From an uncultured Rivibacter sp. (GTDB lineage Bacteria; Pseudomonadota; Gammaproteobacteria; Burkholderiales; Burkholderiaceae), in NCBI GenBank assembly GCA_946480925.1, contig CAMLLU010000013.1, forward strand, positions 47,194 through 111,193: a stretch of DNA of 64,000 nt, in the 5' to 3' direction. Positions within the stretch are counted from its first letter, which is position 1. Every line of letters begins with the position of its first letter. This document shows, one piece after another, positions 1 to 10,620 of the stretch. Both the position numbers and the translations under genes were made by a program. Under the pieces are notes generated by a model, which searched no databases, had not been told where the DNA came from, and saw nothing but the letters and a program-made list of their open reading frames with translations.

Positions 1-2059
1 ACTGGCGCTGGCCGGTTTCCAGGAACCGCGCAAACCCCGCGGCGCGCGCCCACACCACTTGCTTCCTGGCTGCGTCGGCCAGGGCCACCTGCAGGCCGCG
101 CTGCTGTGCCTGGGCCGGCAGCAGCGCCGCTTCCTGCATGCGCTGGGTGACCTGATAGGCGGTTTGCAGCAGCACGGCGCTGGAGGCGGCGGCCTGTTCG
201 CGCACGTGCGCCCAGGCTTCGGTGAATTCCGTCCACGCGGCCTGGCCGGCCAGCACCACGTCGTACAGGTCGGCCTGGGTGCCGGGGTCGTTCACGGCCT
301 TGTCCAGCAGCTTGTTCAGGCCCAGCTCGCCCAGCATCGCCTGTGCGATGTAGTGGCCCTTCTGGCGCTCGTCTTTCTTGAACAGCTCGACCAAATGCCT
401 GAGGCTGGCGTCGGAGCAGGCGCCGCCGCCGTAGCAGGTGGCCAGGGCCTGCAGCCTCGAGGCGAGTTCCTGCACGTCGCGCTTCAGCTCTTCGGGCTTG
501 CGTCTGGCCTGTTGCAGGGCGGCCGCGTCGTCGAAGTCGTAGCACAGCATGGCGTGCAGGGCAGGGCTTTGCAGCCAGCGCACGTAGTCGGCATCGCGCG
601 CCTGCAAGCGCTGGAGCCAGCCTTCTTCCTGCGTCTTCCACTTCTGGCTGGTTTGTTCGATGGCGTGCCAGTCGAGGTGCTGGTGGTAGCGCTCGATGCG
701 GCCCTTGGAGCCGGCGGCAGCCAGGCCTTCGATGCCTTGCCTGACGGCTTTTTCGGGGAACGTGATGCGGTAGCGCTCGGGCGTGCCGGGCAGCTTTTCG
801 TAGGTGGTGCCGGGCGGGTTGACGGGCTGGCCGCTGCGCCGTTCCTGTGCCTGTATCTGCTGGTACTCGAAGGCGCTGATGACGTGCCGGGTGCGGTACA
901 GGCCGTGGTCGAGTCGGTCCTGGTGTGTCTTGCGTTCCTCGTCCTTGACCCACTCGCGGATGTAGCCGGCGTGCAGGAGCGACTGGCGCTGCCACGGGCG
1001 CTGCGGGTCGGCGTTGCGTCCGCTGGCGTCCGGGCCGCCGGCCATCCAGCCCTGGTGCCCGCGCAGCGTGCGCAGCCGCAGGGTGTTGTGCGCGTCGGCC
1101 ACGCCTTCGGCGTCCGGCAGCATCACGATCAACGTCTTGTTCTCGTAGAGCCGGGGGTGGTTGCCGGGCGAAAGGGCCAGTTCCAACTGGCGCACGCGCT
1201 GCGCAAAGCCGGTGGCCTGGCCGAAGCGGTCTTTGGTGAGCGGGTGCGGCGCCTCGGCGAAGGCCTTGCCGAAACCGAGGCTGGGCCAGGCCGGCACCAC
1301 CGCGCCTTCAGGCCGGGCGCAGTATTCGACGACGTTGGCCCGCAGGGATGCTTCGTTCAGCGGCAAGGCCCCCTGGGTCGGCAACTGGCCTGCGACGATG
1401 GCCTTGGGGTTGACTTCGATACCGCGTACCGAGCGCAGCCGGGTCTTGAGGGGTTTGCCGTCGGCGCCGTCGATCTCCACTTCGGGGTTGTCTGCGTAGC
1501 GCTGCAGCGCGGCTCCCGTCCACAGGCGCGGGCTGAAGGCCAGCCATACGCGGTTGGCGTTGCGTGCGCCGTAGATGCCGATGAGATGCGCCGGCACGTT
1601 GGCCGCGCCTTGCGGGCACAGCTTGGCCGGCGGGGCGGTGGAGAACGCGCTTTGGTGCTGCTGCTCGTACTTGGCGCGATCCACCTGGTGGAGCAGCTTG
1701 CGCGCCAGGCCGTTGGGCATGATCTGCCAAACGTCCCAGGTCTGCCAGTCGGCGTAGTGGAGGTAGACGTAGCCTGTGCGTGCCAGGCGCGCCACTGGGC
1801 GGGTGGCTGCACGCGGCAGTTCCGTGAAGGCCTTGTCGAAGCCGGGCGCCCAGGCGTAGCCGGCTTCCCTGAGGGCGTTTTCGTGCTCGGCGGCCACTAC
1901 TGATGGCAGCGTGACGAGCAACTGCAGTTCGTAGCGTGCGCAAGGCTGGCAGGGGGCCTTGGGGTCGTGGCACGGCTTGCCGCCCAATGCCTTGGCGAGG
2001 GCGGCGACGTGGCTGGGCGCAGCCGTGGGTGCCGCAACTGGCGGTGCGATCGTGGTCAA
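1..2059 (-). CDS. VasX-like (BTH_I2691-type) T6SS effector, N-terminal part
   Basis: The gene runs off the left edge; about 686 codons are visible and the C-terminus is missing. The first residues include a Cys-x-x-Cys pair (PCQPC), then a segment ending in ARLARTGYVYLHY and a WQIMPNGLARKLL stretch. That arrangement resembles the N-terminal region of VasX/BTH_I2691 T6SS effectors, which are large and carry C-terminal membrane-acting segments. The start is a TTG (2059-2057) overlapping the TGA stop of the DUF4123 gene, so translation is probably coupled. DUF4123 proteins are chaperone/adaptors that load effectors onto VgrG, and the pairing supports an effector role. No immunity gene is visible because the downstream side is cut off. 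Family assignment is from recognised sequence pattern, not from a search. Confidence 0.72.
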   Translation of the reverse strand, partial: MTTIAPPVAAPTAAPSHVAALAKALGGKPCHDPKAPCQPCARYELQLLVTLPSVVAAEHENALREAGYAWAPGFDKAFTELPRAATRPVARLARTGYVYLHYADWQTWDVWQIMPNGLARKLLHQVDRAKYEQQHQSAFSTAPPAKLCPQGAANVPAHLIGIYGARNANRVWLAFSPRLWTGAALQRYADNPEVEIDGADGKPLKTRLRSVRGIEVNPKAIVAGQLPTQGALPLNEASLRANVVEYCARPEGAVVPAWPSLGFGKAFAEAPHPLTKDRFGQATGFAQRVRQLELALSPGNHPRLYENKTLIVMLPDAEGVADAHNTLRLRTLRGHQGWMAGGPDASGRNADPQRPWQRQSLLHAGYIREWVKDEERKTHQDRLDHGLYRTRHVISAFEYQQIQAQERRSGQPVNPPGTTYEKLPGTPERYRITFPEKAVRQGIEGLAAAGSKGRIERYHQHLDWHAIEQTSQKWKTQEEGWLQRLQARDADYVRWLQSPALHAMLCYDFDDAAALQQARRKPEELKRDVQELASRLQALATCYGGGACSDASLRHLVELFKKDERQKGHYIAQAMLGELGLNKLLDKAVNDPGTQADLYDVVLAGQAAWTEFTEAWAHVREQAAASSAVLLQTAYQVTQRMQEAALLPAQAQQRGLQVALADAARKQVVWARAAGFARFLETGQRQ

Positions 2060-3096
2060 GCGGGGATCCCCGTCGTGCTTTCAGTGAGTCGATGCCCGGC
2101 TTCTGGCAGCCATCGCTGCCAGAAGTCTTGCGGCAACTGTTGCAGGTGCAGAGTGAAGGGCGGCCCCTGGTCGCGGGCGCATTCCAGCAATGCCTGCCAC
2201 TGTTGCGTCTGCGTGGCACCCGCCAGCAGGGAGGCCGCAGTGAGTGCATAAACGGGCACTTCGCTGTCCGGCAAGTCGAGGCGCTGTGCCTCCTGCAAAT
2301 GCAGGTGCAGCCGATGCTCCGCATCAGCCGGCAGGCATGGGACGTGGTGCTGCGCCAGTTGGCGCCAGGCGGCCAACAGCTCTTGCACCAGCGGGATGTT
2401 TCGCAGCACGGCGGCCTGGGCTGCATCCAGCTCTGCCGGTTGCGGCGCCGGATCGCTGCCGTCCGTGGCGGTGAAGGCATGCACCTGGCCTGCAGCGTCG
2501 GACGCCACCCACGCGCCAGTGCCCAGCAGCGCGGCGCGTTGCTCAAGGCTCAGCAGCGGCCACAGGCTGCACAGCACCTGGGGCTGCGTCCAGCGCACCC
2601 ACTGCCGCTGCCGGGGGCGGCGCCCTTCATCGGTCACCCAGCCGGCCGAGAAGCTGGCGATGCGCCGTGCCAGCTGCGCTGCGCTCTCTTCGCTGACGAT
2701 CCAGCCGCCTATCGAGCCCGCAGCCAGTTCGGGATCGGCGTTGTCGAGGTGCGCGTCAGCCCGTGCGCCGAGTGCTGCTTCGGCGTGTGCCTGGCCGATG
2801 CTGGTCTCCAGCAACGGGTCATCGAGCGCGGCGTCGTGTTCCAGCAGGTAAGGCGCCACGCGACGGGTGTCCAGCGTGATGAGGCTCGGCAGGCCGTCGT
2901 CTGGGGGGCGGATCGCGGCGATGTGGTTCGGAATGCGGATGCGAGCGGCATCTCGCCGTGCATCGGCGGCTTCGGGCACCGGATCGTGCAACTCCGGGGT
3001 GTAGAGCAAGTGCAGGTGGGCGCCGGGCCGCATGGCTTTGGAGAGCTTGAGGGCAGCCAGTACCTGTTCACGGAACTTCGTGTGCGGCATGCTCAT
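2056..3096 (-). CDS. DUF4123 domain protein, T6SS effector adaptor
   Basis: The protein has about 346 residues. A central segment WTQPQVLCSLWPLLSLEQ followed by LLGTGAWV fits the DUF4123 pattern of an R/W-x-DPRVL-like helix and a 'fGP..W' turn. DUF4123 proteins are cytoplasmic chaperone/adaptors (TEC/Tap type) that tether a cognate effector to VgrG or PAAR spikes. The gene directly precedes and overlaps the VasX-like effector. Two ATGs are possible (3096 and 3090). The first overlaps the stop of a 44-codon ORF as ATGA, so I chose it. The frame stays open upstream to 3321, but that stretch shows no domain and overlaps the efflux channel gene's end. VgrG and PAAR genes are not in the window. 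Confidence 0.7.
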   Translation of the reverse strand: MSMPHTKFREQVLAALKLSKAMRPGAHLHLLYTPELHDPVPEAADARRDAARIRIPNHIAAIRPPDDGLPSLITLDTRRVAPYLLEHDAALDDPLLETSIGQAHAEAALGARADAHLDNADPELAAGSIGGWIVSEESAAQLARRIASFSAGWVTDEGRRPRQRQWVRWTQPQVLCSLWPLLSLEQRAALLGTGAWVASDAAGQVHAFTATDGSDPAPQPAELDAAQAAVLRNIPLVQELLAAWRQLAQHHVPCLPADAEHRLHLHLQEAQRLDLPDSEVPVYALTAASLLAGATQTQQWQALLECARDQGPPFTLHLQQLPQDFWQRWLPEAGHRLTESTTGIPA

Positions 3097-3227
3097 GCAG
3101 CGCTGCCACTCTGGCCGGGCCCTTCGTGAAACTCCGTCGCGATGCACAGGCCGACGTTGCGCTGGTATCGAACACAGGATGGATCGATTGCCCACTCGAC
3201 CGGATTCGATCGCCGTGTATTTGTCAT
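3093..3227 (-). CDS. Possible 44-aa ORF translationally coupled to the DUF4123 gene
   Basis: An ATG at 3227 has a good ribosome-binding site (AGGGAG, about seven bases upstream). The ORF ends in a TGA that overlaps the ATG of the DUF4123 gene as ATGA. The product begins MTNTRRSNPVEWAIDP and has no recognisable domain. It could be a leader peptide driving coupled translation, a remnant of a larger gene such as a PAAR or VgrG tail, or chance. The Shine-Dalgarno and the precise overlap are what is seen; any function is speculation. Confidence 0.38.
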   Translation of the reverse strand: MTNTRRSNPVEWAIDPSCVRYQRNVGLCIATEFHEGPGQSGSAA

Positions 3228-3301
3228 CTGCCACTCCCTGGAAGATTTGTTTCAGTTTTTGGACGCTCCCGAGTCTAAACGTCGTGCCTGTGGCTTCTTC
3301 T

Positions 3302-4726
3302 TCACGAAGCGGCAGTCCCATCGCGCCAGCCGCCGCCCAGCGCCTTGAACAGCGTGATGCGGTTCGACTGCTCGGCCAGCTTCAGCGCGATGAGCAACTG
3401 CTGCGCTGCATAGAGCGAGCGCTGCGCGTCCAGCACCTCGAGATAGCTGCTGGCGCCGCCGCGAAAGCGCGCCGTCGAAAGCTCCAGGCTCTTTGCGTTG
3501 GCATCTACCAGCGCCTGCTGCGCGGCGAGCCGCTCGTCGAGGGAGCCGCGCACGGCCAGCGCGTCGGCCACTTCGCGGAAGGCCGTCTGCAGCGTCTTCT
3601 CGTAGGTGGCCACGCGGATGTCGCGCGTGACTTCGGCCGAGCGCAGGTTGGCCTGGTTGGCACCGGCATCGAAGATCGGCAGCGTGATGGACGGCGCGAA
3701 CGACCACGCGCCCCCCTTGAACAGATCCGTCAGGCTGCGGCTCGCGGTGCCGGCTGCGGCCGTGAGGCTGATGCGCGGGAAGAACGCCGCGCGCGCCGCG
3801 CCGATGTCGGCATAGGCCGCCTTCAGCAGGTGCTCGGCTGCCAGCACGTCGGGGCGCTGCTGCAGCACGCTGGAGGGCAGGCCTTCGGGCACGCTGAAGA
3901 GCACTGCGGCGGTGCCGTCGCCCGCTGGCTGCGGCAGCAGGCTTTCGGGCACGGGCGCACCGGCCAGCAGGTCGAGGGCGTTGCGGTCCTGCTTCACCTG
4001 GCTTTCGTAGGCGGCCACGTTGCCGCGTGCGGTCTCGACACTGGTCTGGGCCTGCGCCAGCGTGAGGCCCGAGGCTGCGCCGAGCTCGCGCTGGCGCGCG
4101 GTCATGGTGTAGCTGTCCTGCTGGCTCTTCAGCGTTTCGCGGGCGAGTTCGAGCTGGGCCTGGTCGGCCGCCAGCGTGAGCCAGGCGTTGGCCACTTCGG
4201 CCACCAGTGCGAGCCGGGTGCTGCGTTGTGCCTCCTCGGTGTTGAGAAAGCTTTCGAGCGCTGCGTCCTTGAGGTTGCGCACGCGGCCGAAGAGGTCCAG
4301 CTCGTAGGCGGCGGCACCGAGTTCCACGCTGTATTGCCGGGTGTGCGTGACGAGGCCGGTGTTGCTGGCCTCGGCCGGTGTGCGCGAAGCGCTCATGCCG
4401 GCCGACGCATTGACGGTGGGCCATTGCGATGCCGCCGTGATGCGATAGCTGGCACGCGCCTGCTCGATGTTGAGCACGGCGATGCGCAGGTCGCGGTTGT
4501 CGGCGAGCGCGAGGTCGATCACGCCGCGCAGCCGGTCGTCGGTCACCACGTCGCGCCAGCCGAGCTCGGCCGAAAAGGCCTGCCCGGCCGGGGCAGAGGC
4601 TGCCTGCGGCCACGCCTTGGGCAGGGGTGCGGCCGGCGTGTCGTAGCGCGGCGCGAGGTTGGTGCAGGCTGCGAGCAGCGCGGCCGCCGCCATGGCAGAG
4701 AACTTGAAGCAGGTCGTTTTCATCAT
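3302..4726 (-). CDS. RND efflux outer-membrane lipoprotein (OprM/NodT family)
   Basis: The protein has 474 residues, normal for OprM/NodT factors. A lipoprotein signal ends in the lipobox LLAAC. It is followed by two repeats of the outer-membrane efflux domain, with the typical [18 protein letters not shown] and [14 protein letters not shown] helices in the second half. The family forms trimeric channels spanning the outer membrane and periplasm that dock onto an RND pump and its adaptor. The start codons ATGATG overlap the TGA of the pump gene, so it is the third gene of an MFP-pump-channel operon. Substrates cannot be read from sequence; the pump type suggests hydrophobic antibiotics, dyes or solvents. 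Confidence 0.95.
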   Translation of the reverse strand: MMKTTCFKFSAMAAAALLAACTNLAPRYDTPAAPLPKAWPQAASAPAGQAFSAELGWRDVVTDDRLRGVIDLALADNRDLRIAVLNIEQARASYRITAASQWPTVNASAGMSASRTPAEASNTGLVTHTRQYSVELGAAAYELDLFGRVRNLKDAALESFLNTEEAQRSTRLALVAEVANAWLTLAADQAQLELARETLKSQQDSYTMTARQRELGAASGLTLAQAQTSVETARGNVAAYESQVKQDRNALDLLAGAPVPESLLPQPAGDGTAAVLFSVPEGLPSSVLQQRPDVLAAEHLLKAAYADIGAARAAFFPRISLTAAAGTASRSLTDLFKGGAWSFAPSITLPIFDAGANQANLRSAEVTRDIRVATYEKTLQTAFREVADALAVRGSLDERLAAQQALVDANAKSLELSTARFRGGASSYLEVLDAQRSLYAAQQLLIALKLAEQSNRITLFKALGGGWRDGTAAS

Positions 4727-7700
4727 GCGCCCTCCAGCACGGGCTGGGCCGCCGCTGCACGCCGTGCGGCACGCCGGTCGAAGAAGCCGCGAACCAGCAC
4801 GTAGAACACCGGCACGAAGAAGATGCCCAGCACGGTGGCGCTGGCCATGCCGCCCAGCACGCCGGTGCCGATGGCGCGGCGGCTGCCGGCGCCTGCACCG
4901 GTGGCCAAGGCGAGCGGCAGCACGCCGAACATGAAGGCCAGCGAGGTCATCAGGATCGGGCGCAACCGCAGCCGCACCGCCTGCAGCGTGGCGTCGATGA
5001 GGCTCGCGCCTTGCTCCTGCAGCTGCTTGGCGAATTCGACGATCAGGATCGCGTTCTTGGCCGACAGGCCCACGGTGGTGAGCAGGCCGACCTGGAAGTA
5101 CACGTCGTTGCTGAGCCCGGCCACGGCGGTGAGCGCGAGCGCGCCGATGATGCCCAGCGGCACCACCAGCATCACCGCGAACGGCACCGACCAGCTCTCG
5201 TACAGCGCCGCCAGGCACAGGAAGACGAAGAGCACCGACACGGCGTACAGCACCGGAGCCTGCGAGCCCGAGAGCCTTTCCTGGTAGGACTGCGCGGCCC
5301 ACTCGTAGCCGACGCCCTGCGGCAGCTGGCGGATGATGTCTTCCACCGCGGCCATGGCCGTGCCCGAGCTCACGCCGGGGGCCGCCTCGCCAACGATCTC
5401 GTACGAAGACATGCCGTTGTAGCGCTCGAGCTTGGGCGAGCCGTAGGTCCACGTGGTGTTGGCGAAGGCCGAGAAGGGCACCATCTGGCCGTCGCCGTTG
5501 CGCACGAACCATTGCATGATGCTGTCAGGCGCCATGCGGTAGGGCGCGTCGCCTTGCAGGTAGACCTTCTTCACGCGGCCCTGGTCGAGGAAGTCGTTGA
5601 CGTAGCTGCCGCCCAGGGCGGTGGACAGCGTGCCGTTGATGTCGCTCGTGGACAGGCCCATCGCGCCGGCCTTGCGGTCGTCGATGTCGATGCCCAGCTG
5701 CGCCGCGTCGTCCAGGCCGCTGATGCGCACCTGCGCCAGCTCCGGCCGCTTGCGGGCCAGCTCCAGGAACTGGTCGCGTGCCTTCACGAGGGCGTCGTGG
5801 CCGAGGCCGTTGCGGTCTTGCAGCTCCACCGTGAAGCCGGCGGAACTGCCCAGCCCGCGCACCACGGGCGGCTGCATCACGAACACGCGAGCATCGCGCA
5901 GGCTGGCCAGCTCGCGGTTGGCGCGTTGTGCGATCTCGGCCGCGCTCTGGCCCGGGCCTTCGCGCTGGCTCCAGTCCTTGAGCTTGATGAAGGCGCGGCC
6001 GGTGGCCTGGTCGCCGCTGATGCCGGTGACGGTGGTGTAGCCGTCGATGTCGGCCTGCTGCGAGAGCCAGTTCTCGAAGGCCTCCTGCGAGCGGCGCAGC
6101 CGCTCTTCGGTGGCACTCGAGGGCAGGCGCACCTCGGCCATCAGCACGCCCTGGTCTTCACTGGGCAGGAAGGAGGTGGGCAGCCAGTGGTAGAGCGCCG
6201 CCATGCCGCCCACGATCACCGCATAGACCAGCATCACGCGGGCGCTGCGGTGGAGCAGGCGCCGCACCAGCGTCTGCGCGCCGGTGCTGCCGCGCTCGAA
6301 CCAGTGGTTGAAGCCGCCGAAGAAACGCGCCGCGGGGCCGTGTGCCGCGGCATGGCCGCCCTTCGGCACGGGCTTGAGCAGCGTGGCGCACATGGCGGGC
6401 GAGAGCGTCATCGCCACGAACACCGACAGCAGCATGGCCGACACCACGGTGATGGAGAACTGCCGGTAGATCACGCCGGTGGAGCCGCCGAAGAAGGCCA
6501 TCGGCACGAACACGGCCGACAGCACCAGTGCGATGCCCACCAGTGCGCCGGTGATCTCGCCCATCGACTTGCGCGTGGCTTCCTTGGGCGACAGCCCTTC
6601 CTCGTGCATCACGCGCTCGACGTTTTCGACCACCACGATGGCGTCGTCCACCAGCAGGCCGATGGCGAGCACCAGGCCGAACATCGTGAGGCTGTTGATC
6701 GAATAGCCGAAGGCGGCGAGCACGCCGAAGGTGCCCAGCAGCACCACGGGCACCGCCACCGCGGGGATGAGCGTGGCGCGCAGGTTCTGCAGGAACAGCA
6801 CCATCACCAGCACCACCAGCACCATCGCTTCGACCAGCGTGATCACCACCTCGCGGATCGAGATCTTCACGAAGGGCGTGGTGTCGTAGGTGGTGGCCGT
6901 CTGCAGGTGGTAGGGGAACGAAGGCTGCAGCTCGGCCAGCTTGGCGTTCACCGCGTTGGCCACGTTCACCGCGTTGGCGCCGGCCGCGAGCTTGATGCCC
7001 AGCGCCGCGGCGGGCTGGCCCTTGTAGCGGGTGCTGACGGTGTAGCTCTCGCCGCCCATCTCGACGCGCGCCACGTCGCCCAGCTTCACGACGCTGCCGT
7101 CGGCCGCGCTCTTGAGCACGATGTTGCGGAACTGGTCTTCGGTCTGCAGCTTGCTGCGCGCGGTGATGGTCACGTTGAGCTGCTGGCCCGGCGCAGCGGG
7201 CAGGCCGCCCACCTGGCCGGCGGAGACCTGTGCGTTCTGCGCGTTGATGGCGGTGCTCACGTCCGAAGGCATGAGCGCGTGGCTGGCCAGTTTGTTCGGG
7301 TCGAGCCAGATGCGCATCGCGTGGCCGGTGCCCAGCGTCTGCACGTCGCCCACGCCGTCGATGCGGCTCACGGTGTCGGCCAGGTTCGACGAGATGTAGT
7401 CTCCGATGTCGATGGCCGAGGCGCTGCCGTCGGCCGAGTACAGCGACACGATCATCAGGAAGTCGATGCCCGTCTTGGTGACCGTGACGCCCTGGCTCTG
7501 CACCGCCTGCGGCAGCTGCGACTGCGCCTGCTGCAGCTTGTTCTGCACCTGCATCTGCGCCACGTCGGGGTTGGTGCCGGCCACGAAGGTGAGCGTGATG
7601 CTCGCCGTGCCGGCCGAGGCGCTGGTGGACTGCATGGACAAGAGGCCGTCCAGCCCCTTCATCTTCTGCTCGATGACCTGGGTCACCGAGTCCTCGACCA

Positions 7701-7866
7701 CCTTGGCCGAGGCACCGGGGTAGGTCGCGTTGATGGTGACGCGCGGCGGCGCGATGTCGGGGTACTGCTCCAGCGGCAGCGTGGAGATCGACAGGGCGCC
7801 GGCCAGCATCACCACGATGGCGATCACCCAGGCGAAGATGGGCCGGTCGATGAAAAAGCGTGCCAT
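4723..7866 (-). CDS. RND multidrug efflux pump, HAE1 family (AcrB-like)
   Basis: The protein has 1047 residues, as in AcrB. It opens with [20 protein letters not shown] (first transmembrane helix). The proton-relay aspartate pair is present at D407-D408 ([14 protein letters not shown]), and further conserved RND segments recur in the second half. It should work as a homotrimeric inner-membrane drug/proton antiporter with the adaptor upstream and the channel downstream. The ATG at 7866 has a strong GAAGGAG site; an in-frame extension to 7917 is not needed. The gene is separated from the adaptor by 13 bp and overlaps the channel gene by 4 bp, a standard tripartite operon. Confidence 0.97.
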   Translation of the reverse strand: MARFFIDRPIFAWVIAIVVMLAGALSISTLPLEQYPDIAPPRVTINATYPGASAKVVEDSVTQVIEQKMKGLDGLLSMQSTSASAGTASITLTFVAGTNPDVAQMQVQNKLQQAQSQLPQAVQSQGVTVTKTGIDFLMIVSLYSADGSASAIDIGDYISSNLADTVSRIDGVGDVQTLGTGHAMRIWLDPNKLASHALMPSDVSTAINAQNAQVSAGQVGGLPAAPGQQLNVTITARSKLQTEDQFRNIVLKSAADGSVVKLGDVARVEMGGESYTVSTRYKGQPAAALGIKLAAGANAVNVANAVNAKLAELQPSFPYHLQTATTYDTTPFVKISIREVVITLVEAMVLVVLVMVLFLQNLRATLIPAVAVPVVLLGTFGVLAAFGYSINSLTMFGLVLAIGLLVDDAIVVVENVERVMHEEGLSPKEATRKSMGEITGALVGIALVLSAVFVPMAFFGGSTGVIYRQFSITVVSAMLLSVFVAMTLSPAMCATLLKPVPKGGHAAAHGPAARFFGGFNHWFERGSTGAQTLVRRLLHRSARVMLVYAVIVGGMAALYHWLPTSFLPSEDQGVLMAEVRLPSSATEERLRRSQEAFENWLSQQADIDGYTTVTGISGDQATGRAFIKLKDWSQREGPGQSAAEIAQRANRELASLRDARVFVMQPPVVRGLGSSAGFTVELQDRNGLGHDALVKARDQFLELARKRPELAQVRISGLDDAAQLGIDIDDRKAGAMGLSTSDINGTLSTALGGSYVNDFLDQGRVKKVYLQGDAPYRMAPDSIMQWFVRNGDGQMVPFSAFANTTWTYGSPKLERYNGMSSYEIVGEAAPGVSSGTAMAAVEDIIRQLPQGVGYEWAAQSYQERLSGSQAPVLYAVSVLFVFLCLAALYESWSVPFAVMLVVPLGIIGALALTAVAGLSNDVYFQVGLLTTVGLSAKNAILIVEFAKQLQEQGASLIDATLQAVRLRLRPILMTSLAFMFGVLPLALATGAGAGSRRAIGTGVLGGMASATVLGIFFVPVFYVLVRGFFDRRAARRAAAAQPVLEGA

Positions 7867-7879
7867 GGCCTGCGCTCCT

Positions 7880-9073
7880 TCAGCGTGCCTCGGCCACGGC
7901 CTGTGCCGCGCCGGCATCGGCCGCGTGGGCCTGTACCACGTCGCCCGGCTTCACCTTCTGCGAGCCCTCGACGATGACGCGCTCGCCCGCCTGCAGCCCC
8001 GAGCTCACCAGCCAGCGGTTGCCCACCGGGCGGTCGAGCTTGAGCGCGCGCTTTTCCACCTTGTTGCCGGCATCGACCACCAGCACGCTGGTGTTGCCCT
8101 TCGCGTCACGCGTGACGGCCTGCTGCGGCACCAGCAGCGCCTGCTCGGCCACGCCGGTTTCGAGCACGGCACGCACGTACATGCCGGGCATCAGCAGACC
8201 GTCGGGGTTGTCGAACACCGCGCGCAGCGTCACTGCGCCGGTGCCGGTGTTGACCGACACACCCGAGAACCGCAGCGTGCCGGTGTGGGTGTAAGTGCTG
8301 CCGTCTTCGAGCAGCAGCTTCACCGAGGCGCCGTCGCCGGCACGCTTGAGCCGGCCGCTGGCCAGCTCGCGCTTCAGGTGCAGCACGTCGGCGCTGGACT
8401 GGCTCACGTCCACCTGGATCGGGTCGAGCTGCCGCACGGTGGTGAGCGCCGTGGCCTGGCCTTCGGCCACCAGCGCCCCCGGCGACACGGTGGAGACGTC
8501 CACCAGCCCCGAGATCGGCGCGGTGATGGCGGTGCGCTCGAGGTTGATGCGCGCCGTTTCCTGCGCCGCGCGGGCGGCGGCAAGGTCGGCCTGCGCCTGC
8601 TTCAGCGCGGCCTGCGCGTTCTGGTTGTCCTGCTGGCTGATCGCGTCGATCTTCGCGAGCCCGGCCTGCCGCTCGGCCGTGAGCCTGGCCGATTCGAGCG
8701 TGGCCTCGGCCTTGGCCACGCTGGCCTGCGCGCTCGCATAGGCCGCCTGGTAGCTGGCTGCGTCGATCTGGTAGAGCACCTGACCGGCCTTGACCGTGGA
8801 GCCTTCGGTGAAGCGGCGCGCCTTCACGATGCCGCCCACCTGCGGCCGGATCTCGGCCACCATCGGCGAGCTGGTGCGCCCCGGCAGCTCGGTGGTGAGG
8901 CCCAGCTGCTCGGGCTGCACGGTGTAGACGCCCACCGCGGTGGCACTGGCGGCAGGGGCATTGGTCTGCGCCGAGCCTGCGCCGCAGGCGGCGAGGCTCA
9001 GTGCCAGGCATGAAGCGGCTGCAAGCGCCAGCAGGCGCGCGCGTGGCCGCGAAAACGGTTTGGAACGAGGCAT
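7880..9073 (-). CDS. RND efflux periplasmic adaptor (MFP, AcrA family)
   Basis: The protein has 397 residues. The N-terminus [15 protein letters not shown] leads into a hydrophobic stretch ending in a lipobox-like LAACG, so it is probably an inner-membrane-anchored lipoprotein as in AcrA. Lipoyl, long alpha-hairpin (Ala/Gln-rich coiled coil around residues 100-170) and beta-barrel regions follow. The C-terminal [19 protein letters not shown] is the usual membrane-proximal domain. The start has GGAGATGCGGCC upstream. It is the first gene of the efflux operon. A 9-bp direct repeat with a 20-bp period lies 74-102 bp upstream and may bind a regulator. Confidence 0.95.
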   Translation of the reverse strand: MPRSKPFSRPRARLLALAAASCLALSLAACGAGSAQTNAPAASATAVGVYTVQPEQLGLTTELPGRTSSPMVAEIRPQVGGIVKARRFTEGSTVKAGQVLYQIDAASYQAAYASAQASVAKAEATLESARLTAERQAGLAKIDAISQQDNQNAQAALKQAQADLAAARAAQETARINLERTAITAPISGLVDVSTVSPGALVAEGQATALTTVRQLDPIQVDVSQSSADVLHLKRELASGRLKRAGDGASVKLLLEDGSTYTHTGTLRFSGVSVNTGTGAVTLRAVFDNPDGLLMPGMYVRAVLETGVAEQALLVPQQAVTRDAKGNTSVLVVDAGNKVEKRALKLDRPVGNRWLVSSGLQAGERVIVEGSQKVKPGDVVQAHAADAGAAQAVAEAR

Positions 9074-9146
9074 GGCCGCATCTCCTTCTTCTTGGATGCG
9101 GCCATGCTCATGGGCAAATGTGCAGGAAATTCGCAGGCAACGCGGC

Positions 9147-9175
9147 CTTCACAAACCGTTGAAGTTCTTCACAAA
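9147..9175. promoter_or_regulatory. Direct repeat CTTCACAAA x2 upstream of the efflux operon
   Basis: CTTCACAAA occurs at 9147-9155 and again at 9167-9175, exactly 20 bp apart, in the region ahead of the MFP gene. Between and across them lies an imperfect palindrome (TGAAG-TT-CTTCA, 9160-9171). Two direct half-sites two helical turns apart suit a dimeric activator on one DNA face. Which regulator binds is unknown; the BaeSR-like pair at 17.3-19.4 kb is one candidate by analogy only. Confidence 0.4.
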
Positions 9176-9342
9176 GCCGCGGCGATGCCTGTGTGTGTGG
9201 CGGCGTGGCGTCGTGCCTGCGATCCGCGCGCAGCCGTGCGAGCGATGAGGGGCGCTGTCGTGAATGAATGCCGGGTGCGTGACTAAGTCTCGGCACTTTT
9301 CAGCGGGATGGTCGACTGTCTGCAAATGGACCTGGGCTGGCA

Positions 9343-10056
9343 ATGATTTACTCGGACGAGATCGCGAAGATCCTGCAGCACCTCACCACCATCGGCTCAC
9401 AGCGCATCGGTGTGTTCTATCAGAACGACGGCTTCGGGCAGGGCGCGCTTGCACTGGTGAAGGACTATGCAGCCCAGTACAAGCTGCCCGCGCCGAAGGC
9501 AGTGCCTTACGACCCCCAGGCTCCGGACATGCCCGCCGCCGCGAAGGCGTTGCAGGAAGGCCATCTGCAGGCGGTGCTTCACCTCTCGTCAGCCAAGTAC
9601 AGCGCCAAGCTGCTCAAGGAGCTGGATCTTTCGCCGGTGGCCGGTGGCGGCCGGGTGTACCACTATGGCGTTTCCATCATCAGCGCCCGTGATCTCGTGC
9701 GCGAAGCCGGCAAGTCCGCGCACGGCTTCGTGATCGCCAAGCGCGTGCCGGACCCGGCGGGCTCCACGCCAGTTGCTGCCGAGTTCCGCCGCACCATGCA
9801 GGCGCTTGCACCGGACAACAAGGACGATCTTTCTTCCGCTGCGGCCATGGAGGGTTACCTCGCGGCACGGCTGCTCATGAAGGCCATGCAGAACGCAGGG
9901 CCCAAGATCGATCGCGCGGCCTTGCGCAACGCGCTGGAAGGGCTGGGTCGCCAGGAGATCGGGCCATTCATCCTCGCTTACGGGCCAGGCAAGCATCGAG
10001 GCTCGTCTTTCGTCGACCTCGTGATGGTGCGCGGGGACCTGACCACGGCTCGATAG
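9343..10056 (+). pseudogene. 5'-truncated copy of the ABC substrate-binding protein at 15.9 kb
   Basis: The 237-residue frame matches residues from about 162 to the end of the 398-residue binding protein encoded at 15896-17092, with high identity (shared EIxKILQHLTTIGSQRIGVFY, AMQNAGPK and GPGKHRGS-type segments). The signal peptide and first lobe are absent. Homology starts near 9351 at a shared TCGGACGAGAT, with unrelated sequence before it, so the copy is a truncated duplication rather than a short functional gene. No ribosome-binding site precedes the ATG at 9343. The reading frame is intact to the stop, so the event may be recent or the fragment may still be translated. Confidence 0.8.
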
Positions 10057-10152
10057 CGCTCCGCGCAGGAGGGCTGCTCGCCACGGTGCAGGCTGTGCCG
10101 GCTGCTGCAGTGTGGCGCCGGAACTCCGATCAGCGCAGCCGCTCGGGCAGGG

Positions 10153-10359
10153 TCATGTGCGCGGCGCCACGCAGTGCTCGACGTCCTTCTTGCCAGGTGG
10201 CGGAGCCACCGGCGTGCACGTCTCGTCGCGGCTGGGTTCTTCAGCGGCGGCGCCGTCGGAAGCGTCGTCTCCTCCACCGCAGGCCGTGAGGGTCAAGAGC
10301 AAGCTCAGGAAGAGAGCCGGCGCAGTGGGCTGGCGTTTCGATCGAAGGGACGCATTCAT
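10153..10359 (-). CDS. Small predicted lipoprotein, 68 aa
   Basis: The product starts MNASLRSKRQPTAPALF, then a hydrophobic run ending in the lipobox LTACG, then a short acidic/proline-rich tail with two further cysteines. This is the signature of a secreted lipoprotein, but no family is recognised. An earlier start at 10398 (81 aa) is possible; the inner ATG gives a better-shaped signal peptide. The ribosome-binding site is weak. It lies between the truncated binding-protein copy and the TetR gene and has no obvious operon partner. Confidence 0.5.
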   Translation of the reverse strand: MNASLRSKRQPTAPALFLSLLLTLTACGGGDDASDGAAAEEPSRDETCTPVAPPPGKKDVEHCVAPRT

Positions 10360-10620
10360 TTCCGGGAGCCGAAGGCAGGAGCACTGTTGAAGTGCCATCG
10401 GGTGCTAGGGCAAGGCAACCTAGCCGGGCGCACCATGGGCTGATGGGAAATGGTGGCTCATCGAGTCGGCGCATGCTTGACTGATGGGTGATCGGAACCT
10501 GACGGGTGCTTGCCGATTTCCTGTCTCCTGTCCAAGGGCCTATCGGCCAAGCGGCCTGCCCGAAGCGGAGCGCGACGCAGCGAAGTTGCAGTGGCTCGCG
10601 CTGCGGGCGTTCCAGTTTCT

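Noticed and set aside
59..1903. A 614-codon open frame on the plus strand
   Set aside because: It is the mirror of the VasX-like gene on the minus strand; its product is low-complexity Gly/Ala/Arg/His and has no domain.
5011..7977. A 988-codon open frame opposite the RND pump
   Set aside because: It is a high-GC antisense shadow: His/Arg/Gly-rich, no ribosome site, fully covered by the conserved pump gene.
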